Made by a program: the position numbers and the translations under genes
In this document: positions 1 to 11,695 of the stretch, in pieces
Numbering within the stretch: position 1 is the stretch's first letter
Layout: every line of letters starts with the position of its first letter
The notes under the pieces: generated by a model
What the model was told of the DNA's origin: nothing
The model's database searches: none
What the model saw: only the letters and a program-made list of their open reading frames with translations
Source: Lingula anatina
Lineage: Eukaryota; Brachiopoda; Lingulata; Lingulida; Lingulidae
Direction: 5' to 3'
Assembly: GCF_001039355.2 (NCBI RefSeq)
Contig: NW_019776080.1
Span: forward strand, 474,488 to 538,487
Length of the DNA stretch: 64,000 nt

Positions 1-86
1 GACTGTTTTTGACAACCAAGGAGTTGGAGCGATCTACGCAGAATAATATTTTCATTTGGAATGAGCCCCACTGCTGTTTTGTCCAG

Positions 87-2261
87 GTAACCTAATGCGA
101 CACATGGTCCAACATGACCCCAACAACCCCGACTACCAGCAGGCCGCTGCTGATGCTGACGCCAACCCAGATGACGATGAGGAGGAGGAAGATATCTCTG
201 TGGATACCCAGCAGATAGTCCAGGCCGTGGTTGAGGCCTACCATGAGGGGGTACAGTCAGGAGCCATACATACAGGTAAACAGAAATCCAAGCTGTTTTG
301 GTCTGTCCTTTCTGAAATTTTTGTCTTTGTTATTTATGTCTGGTATTTATTTATTTACTTATTTATTTGGTATTTAAGGGATAAATGTTAGACAAGTTCT
401 TTTGAGAATTTCATCAGTTGTGTTTTGGAGGTATTATCCCTTTCAATTCAATTCAATATAATCGAAGGGGAGAAAATACATTTCTGCACACATTTGGCAT
501 GGTTTAACATGCGAGTTTCGTCAGTAGAGATTCAATAAATAAAATTGTTTACATGTTGAATTTTCAGACGATGAGGACGATTCTGCCCTTCCCCAGCAAC
601 AGTTAGACTTCCAGCAGACATCTCATCAGTTTGGTCGCCACCCAAACAAAAGAGGGCGCCCCAGGAAACACTCTGACCTCCAGATGGAGCTGCAGGACTC
701 TGACGGCCAGGGAGGCCAACAGGTCAGTGGTACCAAGGTCTGGAGGAACACAAGATCCCTATTGTTTAAGATAATTACTTTTATAAAAACGTTTTTGTTT
801 TTGTTTATGAAAATTTATGCATTGAAGGAAAGGGTAAGATAGATGATAAGTGATATTTAGAAGAGTTCTAAGGGGTTATTCATTCTCACCAATCATAAAA
901 GTCTATACAATTGTTCATCTCCGTCTCACCCGCCAGGTCATCCTGCTGCAGATCGACTCTGGTCATGTGATCCAGATGCAACCAGAGCAAGTCCAACAGC
1001 TGCGGCTGGCAGACGTTGGCCTGAATCAGCACAGCCTGGAGGAGACAGAGACAGAGGAGGAGGAAGGGGAACCCCAGGCTTTAGACGCTGCCACTCCTGT
1101 GACCTCACCACAGAAAGATGGAGATCTGGTGAGGGAGAAAGTGAACAAAAAATCTTAAAGATAGTGCGACTTGTTTTTCTTTTTTCTTTTTTTTTTTTTT
1201 TTTTTTTTAATGAGAAATCTATTTTTTTTTTATCTTCAGAGGCATTTGTGGGAAAGCACTTTTTAAAAAATTTTCTGCACTTAAGATTTAAATGTTAAGA
1301 TGATGACAGTTTTACGAATAATATTTGCTGGTACTATAGGTATTGTTTTTGTTTTGTTCTGTTCTTAAAAGCAAAAGCACACTTTGAATCTTTAAGGATA
1401 TTTCATTTGTATGCAAAAAAAAAAAAAAATCAGCTCTCGGAATTGAATGGTATTATTATTTATTTATTTCATCTATTTCTTTATTTTGTTGCAGACTGTG
1501 ACCCCTACCAGACGTAGTACACGTAGGAGCAGCAGTAGGCGGGGTACTGAGGGGGAGGGAGAGATCTCAGAGGAAGTGTCACCTGAGGTGGACACACCCA
1601 CCAGACAGACCAGGTAAGACAGGCTGTCAGGAGAAATTGTCCCATTGGTTCTAATGGTATTTTTTAAAGGGGGGGGGGGGGTATTCACCTGTTCTTAGAG
1701 CGTATGTGAAATATGAACAAAGCTCCATCAAACATCTGTGCAGAAAACACTTTAAAGTTAGGATAAAGTATACTCTTATCATCATGACACCTTTCAGAAA
1801 CTGAAATAGACTGAATAAATTTTTATGATAAATTAAATGACATCAACATAGCAAAGATTAAAAATTAGTTATTTTCCTCTCATATCTAAGACCGAACATA
1901 ACTAATGTTAAAATCAGCAGTCAAAATTTAATTCTGTGATGAATTTTTTGGGAAAAGGACAATCTCTTTCAAACTGGAAAATGGGGGACAAAATAACCAG
2001 GATAGATAGAGTACACTGTAGTATGTTTTCACACCTATTTCCAGGAGTACCAGGAAGAGGACTGCCTCTGGGACACCTGAGGAGGTGGGGACACCTGCCA
2101 AGAGACAAGCTGGTCCCCAGGGGACACCCAGGAGAGGGCGGGGCAAGGGGGACAACCCAGGTGAGGATGAAAAGAAACGTGAAGAACAGAAGAAGAAGGA
2201 CATTGAGACGTGTTTTGGATTTGACATAGAGGGCGGAAACCAAGACAATCCACAGCAATAG
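87..2261 (+). CDS. C2H2 zinc-finger protein, C-terminal part (5 exons; 5' end outside window)
   Basis: Exons inferred from GT-AG borders and a continuous frame: 87-275, 568-722, 937-1128, 1495-1613, 2045-2261 (TAG 2259-2261). The first exon opens with NLMRHMVQHD, the L-x2-H-x3-H end of a C2H2 finger, so the finger array lies upstream of the window. The rest is a low-complexity nuclear-type tail: acidic run DDDEEEEDIS, an AT-hook-like RGRPRK (exon 2), a segment VIQMQPEQVQQL followed by an acidic stretch (exon 3), Arg/Ser-rich RRSTRRSSSRR (exon 4), and a second basic patch PRRGRGKG with a Lys/Glu-rich end (exon 5). Position 1-86 reads as intron: the same frame has a stop at 62-64 and a good acceptor precedes 87. 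DNA-binding regulator is inferred from the finger and hooks; I do not recognise the ortholog. Confidence 0.8.
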
Positions 2262-3570
2262 CTACCCATTGCCTCTCCCTAGTGAACATTGACATTATTA
2301 AGAAAAAGAATTTAAAACTGTGAGAGAGACAGTTTATATTGATAGAATGTTCATACAAAAATATTGATACTTTTGAAAGAAGGATGTGGGAATCAAGCTT
2401 TCATGATGATATGACAGTCATCTGAATGTGAAAGTTATCATTTTTATTGTTAAAAAAGACAAATTTAAATTACTGAGACTCGGTGAAAGAAATAGTTCAG
2501 ATTTTGAATTTCTTTCATTGTAGCCTGAAGGCAGAATCGTGACATTGTCATCAAGACAGACCTGAAACTTTTATTTCACAGAAAATATTTTCACCTAGAA
2601 ACAACATCAATAAATTCAAATAGGTACAAATGTTACAAACAGTGCCCCCATTCAATGACAGTGGGGAAAGGATAAAACGTGCAGTTTGATGTGAAATATT
2701 ATAAAAGACAGTGGAACCTTCCAGAAATAGATTGAGGATAATGCAACCATATACTTTGTACAGATTAGACATTATCAATGTGTGTATAAAAGCAGTATAT
2801 TATATTGTATATGTTATGTGCCACTGCAGTATTAGTGTTAGAATTCCATGTAAATATTGCCGTCATGTTACACGTTTATATGGGGAGGAATTGTTAAAAT
2901 GCTAGGGCCCATCCCAGAGGCGTTACCAGACCCCTGTGGCTACATAACAACTTCTGCTGGAATTGTTTCATTGAGCAGTGGAATATGAAGTCTCATCAGT
3001 GGAACTCTAAGCGAGATTTTAGGATTTTATTATCCAACATTGGGAATATGGAATTATGAATAACAGTGGTATAGTGTTGCCATGGCAACATCCAGTAATG
3101 ACGTAGGTGTTCTTTTCACATCGAACTAGACCAGTAAATATACCGCTTGGTGTGAAAATGGTCCTAGAAAGACCGTCACCAGCTTGTCTGCATTGATGAC
3201 AATATTCAGCTTATAATTTTGGATTTGAATTATATAACATTTGCTTTATTTGTCCATTCATTCCTCGCATCTTTTCCATAAAGCATATACACATGCACTT
3301 GGCTATGGAGAGTCTTGAGTGCTGGAAGCTTGCAAGAGATAAGAGCAATTAGATGGCTATCCAAAGATTTACAAGTTGTAGAGATCATTAGAGTAGATTT
3401 GTGAAAGGAAAAACTGCTGAAAAATACTGGCCTTATGCGAATTTTGTAATTAAACAAGAAATACTTGGAAGTACCAGGGTGAATAAGAAAGGCTGCAGAC
3501 GTGCTCTGAATCTCTGTTGTGCTTGACATTGAAAAGAATAAATTAATAAAACAAGTTGAATGATGAAAGA
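2262..3570 (+). other. 3' UTR of the zinc-finger gene with double poly(A) signal
   Basis: No convincing coding exon follows the stop. Two AATAAA hexamers lie at 3537-3542 and 3545-3550, the best candidate polyadenylation signals. The UTR contains a perfect 14-bp palindrome at 3076-3089. The true end could be earlier, since AATAAA-like sequence also occurs near 2607. Confidence 0.5.
3076..3089. promoter_or_regulatory. Perfect RFX X-box palindrome
   Basis: GTTGCCATGGCAAC is a perfect palindrome and matches the symmetric X-box bound by RFX transcription factors. It lies in the presumed 3' UTR of the zinc-finger gene and about 2 kb upstream of the ATP-grasp gene. Occupancy is not shown by sequence. 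Confidence 0.5.
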
Positions 3571-5079
3571 TTGACTCCAGCTGGTCTCACGGTTTTAATT
3601 TGCAAAACGTTGGTTGAAAGTTTCGACTCGTCGATCTTCTGGGTTTGACGGTGTTTTTTTCTTGTAGCACAAAGAGAACATAACATAATAATTATTACAA
3701 TGTCATTAATTTTTCGTTCTAAAAAGACTTCTGTTCTCCCTGAATTAATCGTCAAGTTTCCTTGCGCTCAAATCTGTCCCTTTGTCAAATCTTAAATTTA
3801 TTTAATATACACTACATGGGTTGGCAAATCCCCCAAATGCTTTCCTCTGCCATCCACAGCGTCTTATAAAACCTTACATACACCTTAAAAACTCTTTAAC
3901 CCCTTTAATGAGTTTTTTTTTTGTCTGGAGTGTACCTGATGTTGATACTTCCATAGGAGGTTAGGAAGATGGTTGCTAATTATAATGACTGGCCAGTCGT
4001 TTAAGAATAAATCAACCTCATAATTTTAAAAGTCAAATCCTAGTGCAAGAGGGCTCGATAGATGATTCGTGAGGACCCATTTTGGCGAGTAAATCCCAAG
4101 GACTTGCCCTATAACCATCGTACATTGTCCCGTCACGAGAAATATATTCTGTTTGTAAACGTTTCAACCTTGTAATTCCATGCAATTAAAGCAAATTATA
4201 GCGATGATATCGAGAAACAACAAAGCAGTGTTATCTTATATTCAAATCCATCTTATACAACAGCTCGGTTCATTCTGCTATCGTAATGATATGATGCACT
4301 AATTACAACCTAAGAACATACGCGTGCCAGCTTCTAACCTTACGGCACGCAACTTTATGCATACTCTCTGAAATCGGGGTCCTCGAAAATAGTAAGCCTA
4401 TACAAAATTAAGATATGAGCACATGTAATAATTTTGTAACAGACTACTAGCGGGCCCTGTGGTTAGATAGTACTCTATAATTTGGGTAATTATACCTCTG
4501 TCTGTCATTGGAGCCGGTCATGCTGTAAACAGTGGTCAGTATTGTGGTCCAAACATTGGTCAGAAACCACGTACCCACTGATGTGCCGAAGACGCCAGAC
4601 GATTTTGAGAGGGAAAGAGGACATACTGGTGAGTGTGGACATGTTTTATGTTGACCAGTAAGGTGCACTACCCCAAAGAACTTCGTAAGTGTCGTCTGCG
4701 AGAGAGAGAGAGAGAGAGAGAGAGAGGCTGTATAGCTTGAAAAACTACAATGTGTGTTAAAATACTTTGTCTGGTGTAGTAGTTTTGGGCCTATGTGCCA
4801 CAAAGATTTATGAAAGTTTTTGTTGTAGAAAGGTTTTTGTCTTGTTTGTCTTATTTTCTTGACAATTCGGCCTTACTAGGCGTAGGGAAGCAGTTTAGGC
4901 TGGAACAAGAAGTTATAACTTCTTGGGCTGGAATAACCGTATCACCGGTACATTGGTTTCCTTATCAAACGCGTATCGTAGTATACTCGCGAACAGTTTG
5001 GACACACATATAATTCTTTGTTCGCTTTAAAAAATATTCTAATTTACCACACGTTAAAAAACATATGATTCTGTTTCAG
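3571..5079. other. Intergenic stretch with (GA)n microsatellite
   Basis: No gene recognised. It holds a (GA)n run at 4700-4726. A non-coding first exon of the downstream gene must lie somewhere upstream of the acceptor at 5078-5079, but I cannot place it. Confidence 0.5.
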
Positions 5080-5111
5080 GGGAGCCGTTGCTGTAAGATA
5101 AGACAGCAAAG
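5080..5111 (+). other. 5' UTR portion of the ATP-grasp gene first coding exon
   Basis: The acceptor CTGTTTCAG at 5071-5079 precedes 32 nt of leader before the ATG at 5112. The donor GTAAGT follows at 5158. A separate upstream leader exon is therefore expected. Confidence 0.5.
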
Positions 5112-7554
5112 ATGCACTTCACTCTAGTTGCCCTTTGCATCAGCATACTGCTGCATGGTAAGTATTGTATGATCTCGCGTATAGATTTTAATGAATTCAG
5201 TTTTCATCAGCAGATCAATTTTAATTTCTGAGTTACTCTTTCTTTAATATAAAACAATTACTTATGCTCGAAGAAAGTACAACTTTCTGGAATTTTACAA
5301 ATGTACACGGTTGTAGGCTGAGGGTCCCAATTTTTATACCTCCTGTGGTACTCAACTTGACACCAACATAGGAGAAAGTTAGAGACTTCTGGGCTCCGTA
5401 ACTCGAAAGCATCGCGAAAAGCGATATCACAGTAAAGCAGATTATAGCGATGATATCGTGGGGGTGGGGGTGGGGGGGGGGGGGGGAGGAGGGTATTGAT
5501 GTACCGGGGTGTAAGATACGTAATTGACATTATTCAAAGAATTTACGAAAAGTTTTTTTTTTTTTTTTTTTTTTGGGGGGGGGGGGGGGGCTAAATGGGT
5601 TACATTAGCTCTTTCAGGTAAGCATAATCTGTAACAACATCAGCACAATCAAACAATTTTTGCAAAATATAATGTTATTTTGTTGTTGTTCATATTGCTG
5701 CATTTTTACTGGTGGTTTATTTGTGTAATTGTTGCTTAGTTGTTCTTGTTTACTATAACTTCCATTGCATTTTATTTTTCATTTCAGGTGAAACAGGCAG
5801 CGTCCCGTCCAGCAGAAAGACCAAACCTGCGTCGACACCATTAGTGCAGCCTTTGGCAGGACCCACTGTGGAAACTTCCTTTGAAGTTGGTACCCCTTTT
5901 CTAACGCTTTCAAACAACTCCGTATGTCCACGCACGCTCCGGCCAAAAGGACAGTTCGTTGTTACTTTGGCTCCTTCTGAGGCCCCAGAGAGTTCTGAGG
6001 ACACCCATTATTCCTCTGAATCCGTCCTCAACGCAAAATGGATCCACAAAATGAACCACAATTTAACTTGCACACAAAAACAGACACCAACTCGAGGAAT
6101 ACCCAGAACGGATTCGGACAAAAGAGGTTCGCTCATGGAAAATGTGGGTAAGTCAGGGTTCGCATCCATCTGATCTCGAGTCGAAGGGATGACGTTCGCA
6201 GAACACCCTTGATTTAAGTATTATTTAAACATTTATTGTTTCCAGTCTCCACTTTTTCTTCGTGGTGAGGCCTTGCATGATCACGTGTTGTCGAATCCAT
6301 AATTCATATGCTTACTCACTGACTAAAACACATTTTTTTAATATCTCGTATTCCTAAAAATAAATAAAAATAATCATGTTTTTCTGTGTGTCAATAGGTG
6401 CCAACCAACTTCTCACACTGTCAGATCTCTTCAAAGAAGACGCACCACGTGACGCTGTGTTTATCACGGAGGTGCCAAGAAACGGCGCTTCGTTTTTCAC
6501 AAACACCAAGTACGTGGCACACTGCAATCTGAGCAAAAACAACAACAATATGGCGGTCATACGCGTGGTGAACCCCCACCGCATCTTGCCGCTCGTCGGT
6601 GGAGACCTCAATGTTTTCTCTTCGGTGGAACCGCCAGATGGTCTCGTTGAACACTGGGTCAAGCGACTGGGCACCAAAGCCAGGCCCAGTTTCGTCCGCC
6701 TTGACAACATAACACAGAGCGCCACCTTTCTGACGCCGTATCCCATTGAGCAGTTACCTGCCGACCAACACCATGTGGATCCAGACTTGCACTATAGAGC
6801 TCTTAGCAAACAGTTCATAACAGAAGTCGATGCCACTCAACCAAAGGTTTTGTTAAACCCGGTCATCCCTTGCGTAATCAAGCTGACCCACGGAATGGGA
6901 GGAACAGGGGTCTTTCTGGTGACCACTGGTGATGACTTACAACTAACTCAGCAGAAAATTCTCCAGTCTCACCCATCCTCGGATACCATCGTCACGGAAA
7001 TGGTGACAGACCTGAAATCGCCGGAATACAGCGCCCATTTCTACGTCAACAAAGCCGGCGTTGTCACGTGGTGGGAGGCAGTAGAACTGATTCAAGATAG
7101 CGAGAACAAAACTATCGGAACAATGTGGATGAAGAACAACACCGGTCTGAGAGCCATTATGGAACCGTTCGTCCTTGCAGTGGCGAACTCGCTCCATCGT
7201 GTCGGGTACTATGGTCCCGCGGGCTGTGACGTCTTGCACGACGGGTCACGTGGCTACCTCGTGGACATCAACCCCCGAGTGACCTGCTCTATGCCGCTGT
7301 GCCTGATGGCTAGAGAGATGAGTGACCGTGGGTGGTCAGTTGGTGTGATGACCCGCTTGCGCTATGCGCAGGGATCCGTAAATGACGTCATAGCACGTGC
7401 AGAACGCGTCACGGACGCCGAGGTGGTGGTTCTGAGTGCTAGTGAGGTAACCAGTGACATAACTGCGACGTATGTGGCGGTGTTCGCAGACAGTCGAGAA
7501 ATGTGTGAGCACGTGCTTCAAAATCGTATGAATTTTCTGTGCAAATACAAATGA
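5112..7554 (+). CDS. Signal-peptide-bearing ATP-grasp-domain protein (3 coding exons)
   Basis: Coding exons 5112-5157, 5788-6147 and 6398-7554 join in frame (46+360+1157 nt) to 520 residues. The exon with the ATG begins at 5080 after an acceptor, so a 5' non-coding exon is expected. Exon 1 encodes MHFTLVALCISILLHG, a typical signal peptide or anchor. Exon 2 encodes a Ser/Thr/Pro-rich linker of about 120 residues. Exon 3 holds the enzyme-like domain: VIK with Lys near residue 297, a glycine-rich loop HGMGGTGVF just after it, an acidic segment VTEMVTD, and GYLVDINPR near residues 422-429, the D-x-N-P-R metal/nucleotide signature of ATP-grasp ligases. The likely chemistry is ATP-dependent carboxylate-amine ligation through an acyl-phosphate; the substrate is unknown. 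An ATP-grasp enzyme entering the secretory pathway is odd. Exon 3 is visibly more GC-rich than its surroundings and intronless over 1.1 kb. Confidence 0.7.
5461..5590. repeat. Low-complexity poly-G and T-run/G-run tracts in intron 1
   Basis: A G-rich run at 5461-5489 and a long T run followed by a G run at about 5555-5590 lie in intron 1 of the ATP-grasp gene, just before the start of the duplicated unit at 5613. Homopolymers such as these are common sites of assembly breaks. Confidence 0.85.
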
Positions 7555-7555
7555 C
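5613..7555. repeat. Copy 1 of 1944-bp direct duplication
   Basis: This block recurs from 7557 with a constant offset of 1944 bp and no indel seen. By eye it differs at only about half a dozen positions, for example CAG versus CGG in the codon at 6811 (Gln/Arg) and a synonymous C/T near 7116. It stops at the single N at 7556, three bases after the gene's stop codon ends less one, whereas copy 2 continues into normal 3' flank. Confidence 0.9.
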
Positions 7556-7556
7556 N
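7556..7556. other. Single-base assembly gap at duplication junction
   Basis: The only N in this region falls exactly between the end of copy 1 and the start of copy 2 of the 1944-bp repeat. This is what two overlapping contigs placed end to end would look like. Confidence 0.85.
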
Positions 7557-7731
7557 TTCAGGTAAGCATAATCTGTAACAACATCAGCACAATCAAACAA
7601 TTTTTGCAAAATATAATGTTATTTTGTTGTTGTTTATATTGCTGAATTTTTACTGGTGGTTTATTTGTGTAATTGTTGCTTAGTTGTTCTTGTTTACTAT
7701 AACTTCTATTGCATTTTATTTTTCATTTCAG

Positions 7732-9498
7732 GTGAAACAGGCAGCGTCCCGTCCAGCAGAAAGACCAAACCTGCGTCGACACCATTAGTGCAGCCTTTGG
7801 CAGGACCCACTGTGGAAACTTCCTTTGAAGTTGGTACCCCTTTTCTAACGCTTTCAAACAACTCCGTATGTCCACGCACGCTCCGGCCAAAAGGACAGTT
7901 CGTTGTTACTTTGGCTCCTTCTGAGGCCCCAGAGAGTTCTGAGGACACCCATTATTCCTCTGAATCCGTCCTCAACGCAAAATGGATCCACAAAATGAAC
8001 CACAATTTAACTTGCACACAAAAACAGACACCAACTCGAGGAATACCCAGAACGGATTCGGACAAAAGAGGTTCGCTCATGGAAAATGTGGGTAAGTCAG
8101 GGTTCGCATCCATCTGATCTCGAGTCGAAGGGATGACGTTCGCAGAACACCCTTGATTTAAGTATTATTTAAACATTTATTGTTTCCAGTCTCCACTTTT
8201 TCTTCGTGGTGAGGCCTTGCATGATCACGTGTTGTCGAATCCATAATTCATATACTTACTCACTGACTAAAACACATTTTTTTAATATCTCGTATTCCTA
8301 AAAATAAATAAAAATAATCATGTTTTTCTGTGTGTCAATAGGTGCCAACCAACTTCTCACACTGTCAGATCTCTTCAAAGAAGACGCACCACGTGACGCT
8401 GTGTTTATCACGGAGGTGCCAAGAAACGGCGCTTCGTTTTTCACAAACACCAAGTACGTGGCACACTGCAATCTGAGCAAAAACAACAACAATATGGCGG
8501 TCATACGCGTGGTGAACCCCCACCGCATCTTGCCGCTCGTCGGTGGAGACCTCAATGTTTTCTCTTCGGTGGAACCGCCAGATGGTCTCGTTGAACACTG
8601 GGTCAAGCGACTGGGCACCAAAGCCAGGCCCAGTTTCGTCCGCCTTGACAACATAACACAGAGCGCCACCTTTCTGACGCCGTATCCCATTGAGCAGTTA
8701 CCTGCCGACCAACACCATGTGGATCCAGACTTGCACTATAGAGCTCTTAGCAAACGGTTCATAACAGAAGTCGATGCCACTCAACCAAAGGTTTTGTTAA
8801 ACCCGGTCATCCCTTGCGTAATCAAGCTGACCCACGGAATGGGAGGAACAGGGGTCTTTCTGGTGACCACTGGTGATGACTTACAACTAACTCAGCAGAA
8901 AATTCTCCAGTCTCACCCATCCTCGGATACCATCGTCACGGAAATGGTGACAGACCTGAAATCGCCGGAATACAGCGCCCATTTCTACGTCAACAAAGCC
9001 GGCGTTGTCACGTGGTGGGAGGCAGTAGAACTGATTCAAGATAGCGAGAACAAAACTATTGGAACAATGTGGATGAAGAACAACACCGGTCTGAGAGCCA
9101 TTATGGAACCGTTCGTCCTTGCAGTGGCGAACTCGCTCCATCGTGTCGGGTACTATGGTCCCGCGGGCTGTGACGTCTTGCACGACGGGTCACGTGGCTA
9201 CCTCGTGGACATCAACCCCCGAGTGACCTGCTCTATGCCGCTGTGCCTGATGGCTAGAGAGATGAGTGACCGTGGGTGGTCAGTTGGTGTGATGACCCGC
9301 TTGCGCTATGCGCAGGGATCCGTAAATGACGTCATAGCACGTGCAGAACGCGTCACGGACGCCGAGGTGGTGGTTCTGAGTGCTAGTGAGGTAACCAGTG
9401 ACATAACTGCGACGTATGTGGCGGTGTTCGCAGACAGTCGAGAAATGTGTGAGCACGTGCTTCAAAATCGTATGAATTTTCTGTGCAAATACAAATGA
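7732..9498 (+). pseudogene. Second copy of ATP-grasp gene exons 2 and 3, lacking exon 1
   Basis: Exons 7732-8091 and 8342-9498 reproduce exons 2 and 3 of the upstream gene with intact splice sites and frame, and the predicted protein differs by one residue (Gln to Arg). There is no signal-peptide exon between the copies, so alone it cannot encode the full protein. Most likely it is not a separate gene: the junction N and the near identity indicate an unmerged overlap or haplotype copy. In that case the real gene is exon 1 plus one set of exons 2-3, ending at 9498. I label it pseudogene only because it is incomplete as assembled. Confidence 0.6.
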
Positions 9499-10123
9499 CT
9501 GAAATGTAATCCAAACAAGTAGAATGCTCAGTATTATCATTAATTTTCAATTTGAATGTTTTGGCAAATTTTCAGCAAATATGACTGTGATCTGTTTGCC
9601 TGTGGCATTTAGTTATTAGTCAGTTCGTTGTAATAGCCCTTCTAATATTTATAATCACTAGCGTTGTGTGTGTGTTTGTGTGTGTGTGTTATTTTATTTC
9701 TGCAAATGTTTTAATTTGCCTTCGGTTTTTGTTGTCATATTGTCCAATGTGCATTTGTAGGCCCCTACTTCCCTTATAAAACACTATGAAAATATTTTTT
9801 CTTTTCTTATTTTATTTATTTATTTATTTTTTGACGTGAAGGAAACCATTATACACTGTATGTATAAATATGCTAACAGACGGTTCTTAAAGAAATACCG
9901 TTTTTGGTGAAATTCCGATGAATTTGCCGGCGTAAGATTTAACACAAGAGGATGGGAATCGCCTATCTCGATTGCTTGTTTTTTGTTTTACAGCGAGGAA
10001 TTCTCACGCGGGTCAAAAGGTTGGGCATAGTGACGGGGAGGAAAGGACAAGACCAACGCTCTATAAATTCAACCCAAAATTAATTCACCAAGAACGCGGG
10101 GAGGGGGGAGATATGCTGGCTCT

Positions 10124-10344
10124 CTTTAAACCCCCTTTACAATCGACGGCGTTCTTTGTGCGTCCTTTGTGCGACCATGAAACTAGCATCGCTTTGGTTG
10201 TTAAAAGGAGGCACAAGCATCGCTTTGGTTGCAGAAAGAATGCTCAATGATCGGCCAGTTGTCGGCAAGTAAAGTTTTTCCCCTCAAACGGGGCTGTACT
10301 ACGGGACGCAGAAAGGACGCCGCCCAGTGTGAAGGGGGCTTTAC
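10124..10344. mobile_element. MITE-like element with about 40-bp imperfect inverted ends
   Basis: The left arm at 10124-10165 (starting near TTTAAACCCCCTTTAC and running into GACGGCG) matches the reverse complement of the right arm at 10302-10344 (ending GAAGGGGGCTTTACC) over roughly 40 bp with several mismatches. The interior carries a short direct repeat, GCATCGCTTTGGTTG, near 10189 and 10218. No transposase frame is present, so this is a non-autonomous element or a foldback. The superfamily is unassigned. Confidence 0.6.
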
Positions 10345-11245
10345 CGCATTAATCTTTATCAGGCATTTTAAAAGACAATCTTACATCTTAGCAGTTCACC
10401 AAGAGGGAATTTACAATTCGCTTTATTTTAGTAGATATCTTGAGTTAATTTCTCTATATTACAAAATGCTTTCATCAAAACTCAACAATTTTACAGTAAT
10501 CTTCATTTACATGTTAACGAGAATGTCCGATTACAAAACTGTAATTCGGTGTTACAATAACAACTCGGCAAATACTTTAAGGCCATAACTATGTTTTATG
10601 TTTAACAGATATGCATTACACATTTATCATACTGAACCACTCTCATGCAATATCATATTAACTAGGGATGCTTTTCCAGTAAACATCAGAATGACGCAAC
10701 TGGACTTGCTTCACAAGCAATGAAAGTGTTTTGCATTTAAACGATTATTATTTTATTTCGATGGAGAACTGCAGATTTAACTCTGAGCGCGTTTTACATA
10801 TAAAGTCTTAAGTCTTTGGGCCTCTCTCGGGGAACGTAACGTTGACGGCACATAAAAACGTTTTAAGGCTCATACTCACAAAATGAGCCACTGAAAATAA
10901 AAACAATTGTCAAAATCATGCTCTTAGGCGAAATACTGAAAACCTCTGCCTACAGTTTGACACTAGTATTCATTCGTAAAAGAAATTGAGGCCCCATATG
11001 TAACATAGTCCGGCCGCCTCTTGATTTATACAGGTTCACGTTAGCGTGACGTAAGTGGTCAAAACCTAGGACGGGATTTACCTGCATAAATCTACAGGAA
11101 CCTAACCCTGTATAACGGTGAGCTCTCCATTAATTATAAACGATTTTGACCAGTCAAAGGTAGTGTAATCTTTGAACTTGTTCCATGCAGTGTAGACCAC
11201 TCTCAGAGGAGTATTGTAGACCAAAAACTCGACGTCATCTCCAAG

Positions 11246-11413
11246 GGGCGGATCCAGAGCTATTTTTTGGCAGTCTTCCAAATTAGCTTTGTTGATCCAT
11301 CCTCCATTTTTGACCGTCTTCCGACAGAAAAAATTAGATAACCGTCAATGTAAACTTGAAAATCTGACCGTCTTCCGGAAGACTCAGAAGACTGCCTCAA
11401 TCCGCCCCTGAAT
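11246..11413. mobile_element. MITE-like repeat family A, copy 1
   Basis: The element begins AGGGGCGGATCC and ends AATCCGCCCCTG, giving terminal inverted repeats of about 10 bp. A second copy with the same interior (TGACCGTCTTCCGGAAGAC, GTTGATCCATCCTC) is at 17550-17732. The interior includes the palindrome GTCTTCCGGAAGAC. Non-coding. Confidence 0.7.
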
Positions 11414-11488
11414 TCTGCATTCTGCAATCGATTGATGACAAAAGTTTGGCTGGTATACGCTATACAATGTAACACCCCATTTCCATAG

Positions 11489-11695
11489 ATTTTTAGATCG
11501 ATCTATCCCTGTGGGGAGTCTCACTAGATTACTGTCAGCTTAGCCGGCTTAAGCGTCTGCCCCACCTACTAAAAGCTGTAAGGGGGTAATTAACTATGGT
11601 GCCCGCTCGGCTGACTGCAATTTAACGTGAACCCCCAGGGAGTTAGGTCGACCTAAATCTCAATCTTTAAATCGATCTAAATCTCAGGGAAAGCA
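11489..11695. mobile_element. Fold-back repeat family B, copy 1
   Basis: It begins near AGATCGATCTATCCCTG and ends near GGGAGTTAGGTCGACC, with the ends imperfectly inverted. It shares its order of blocks (GGGGAGTCTCACTA..., CTTAAGCGTCTG..., AGGGAGTTAGGTCGA) with a diverged copy at 19373-19605. Non-coding. Confidence 0.6.

Noticed and set aside
1914-2358. Minus-strand frames over the last zinc-finger exon
   Set aside because: They overlap a well-supported plus-strand exon and are Pro/Ser/Leu-rich antisense artefacts.
4700-4726. CRISPR-like or regulatory array
   Set aside because: Simple (GA)n microsatellite; CRISPR arrays are not expected in this genome and no spaced repeats exist.
6354-6746. 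130-residue minus-strand frame opposite the ATP-grasp exon
   Set aside because: Shadow of the coding strand; no start context, splice sites or domain, and it repeats only because the exon is duplicated.
9972-10588. Two moderate open frames downstream of the ATP-grasp gene
   Set aside because: They overlap a MITE-like inverted repeat and show no protein-family features.
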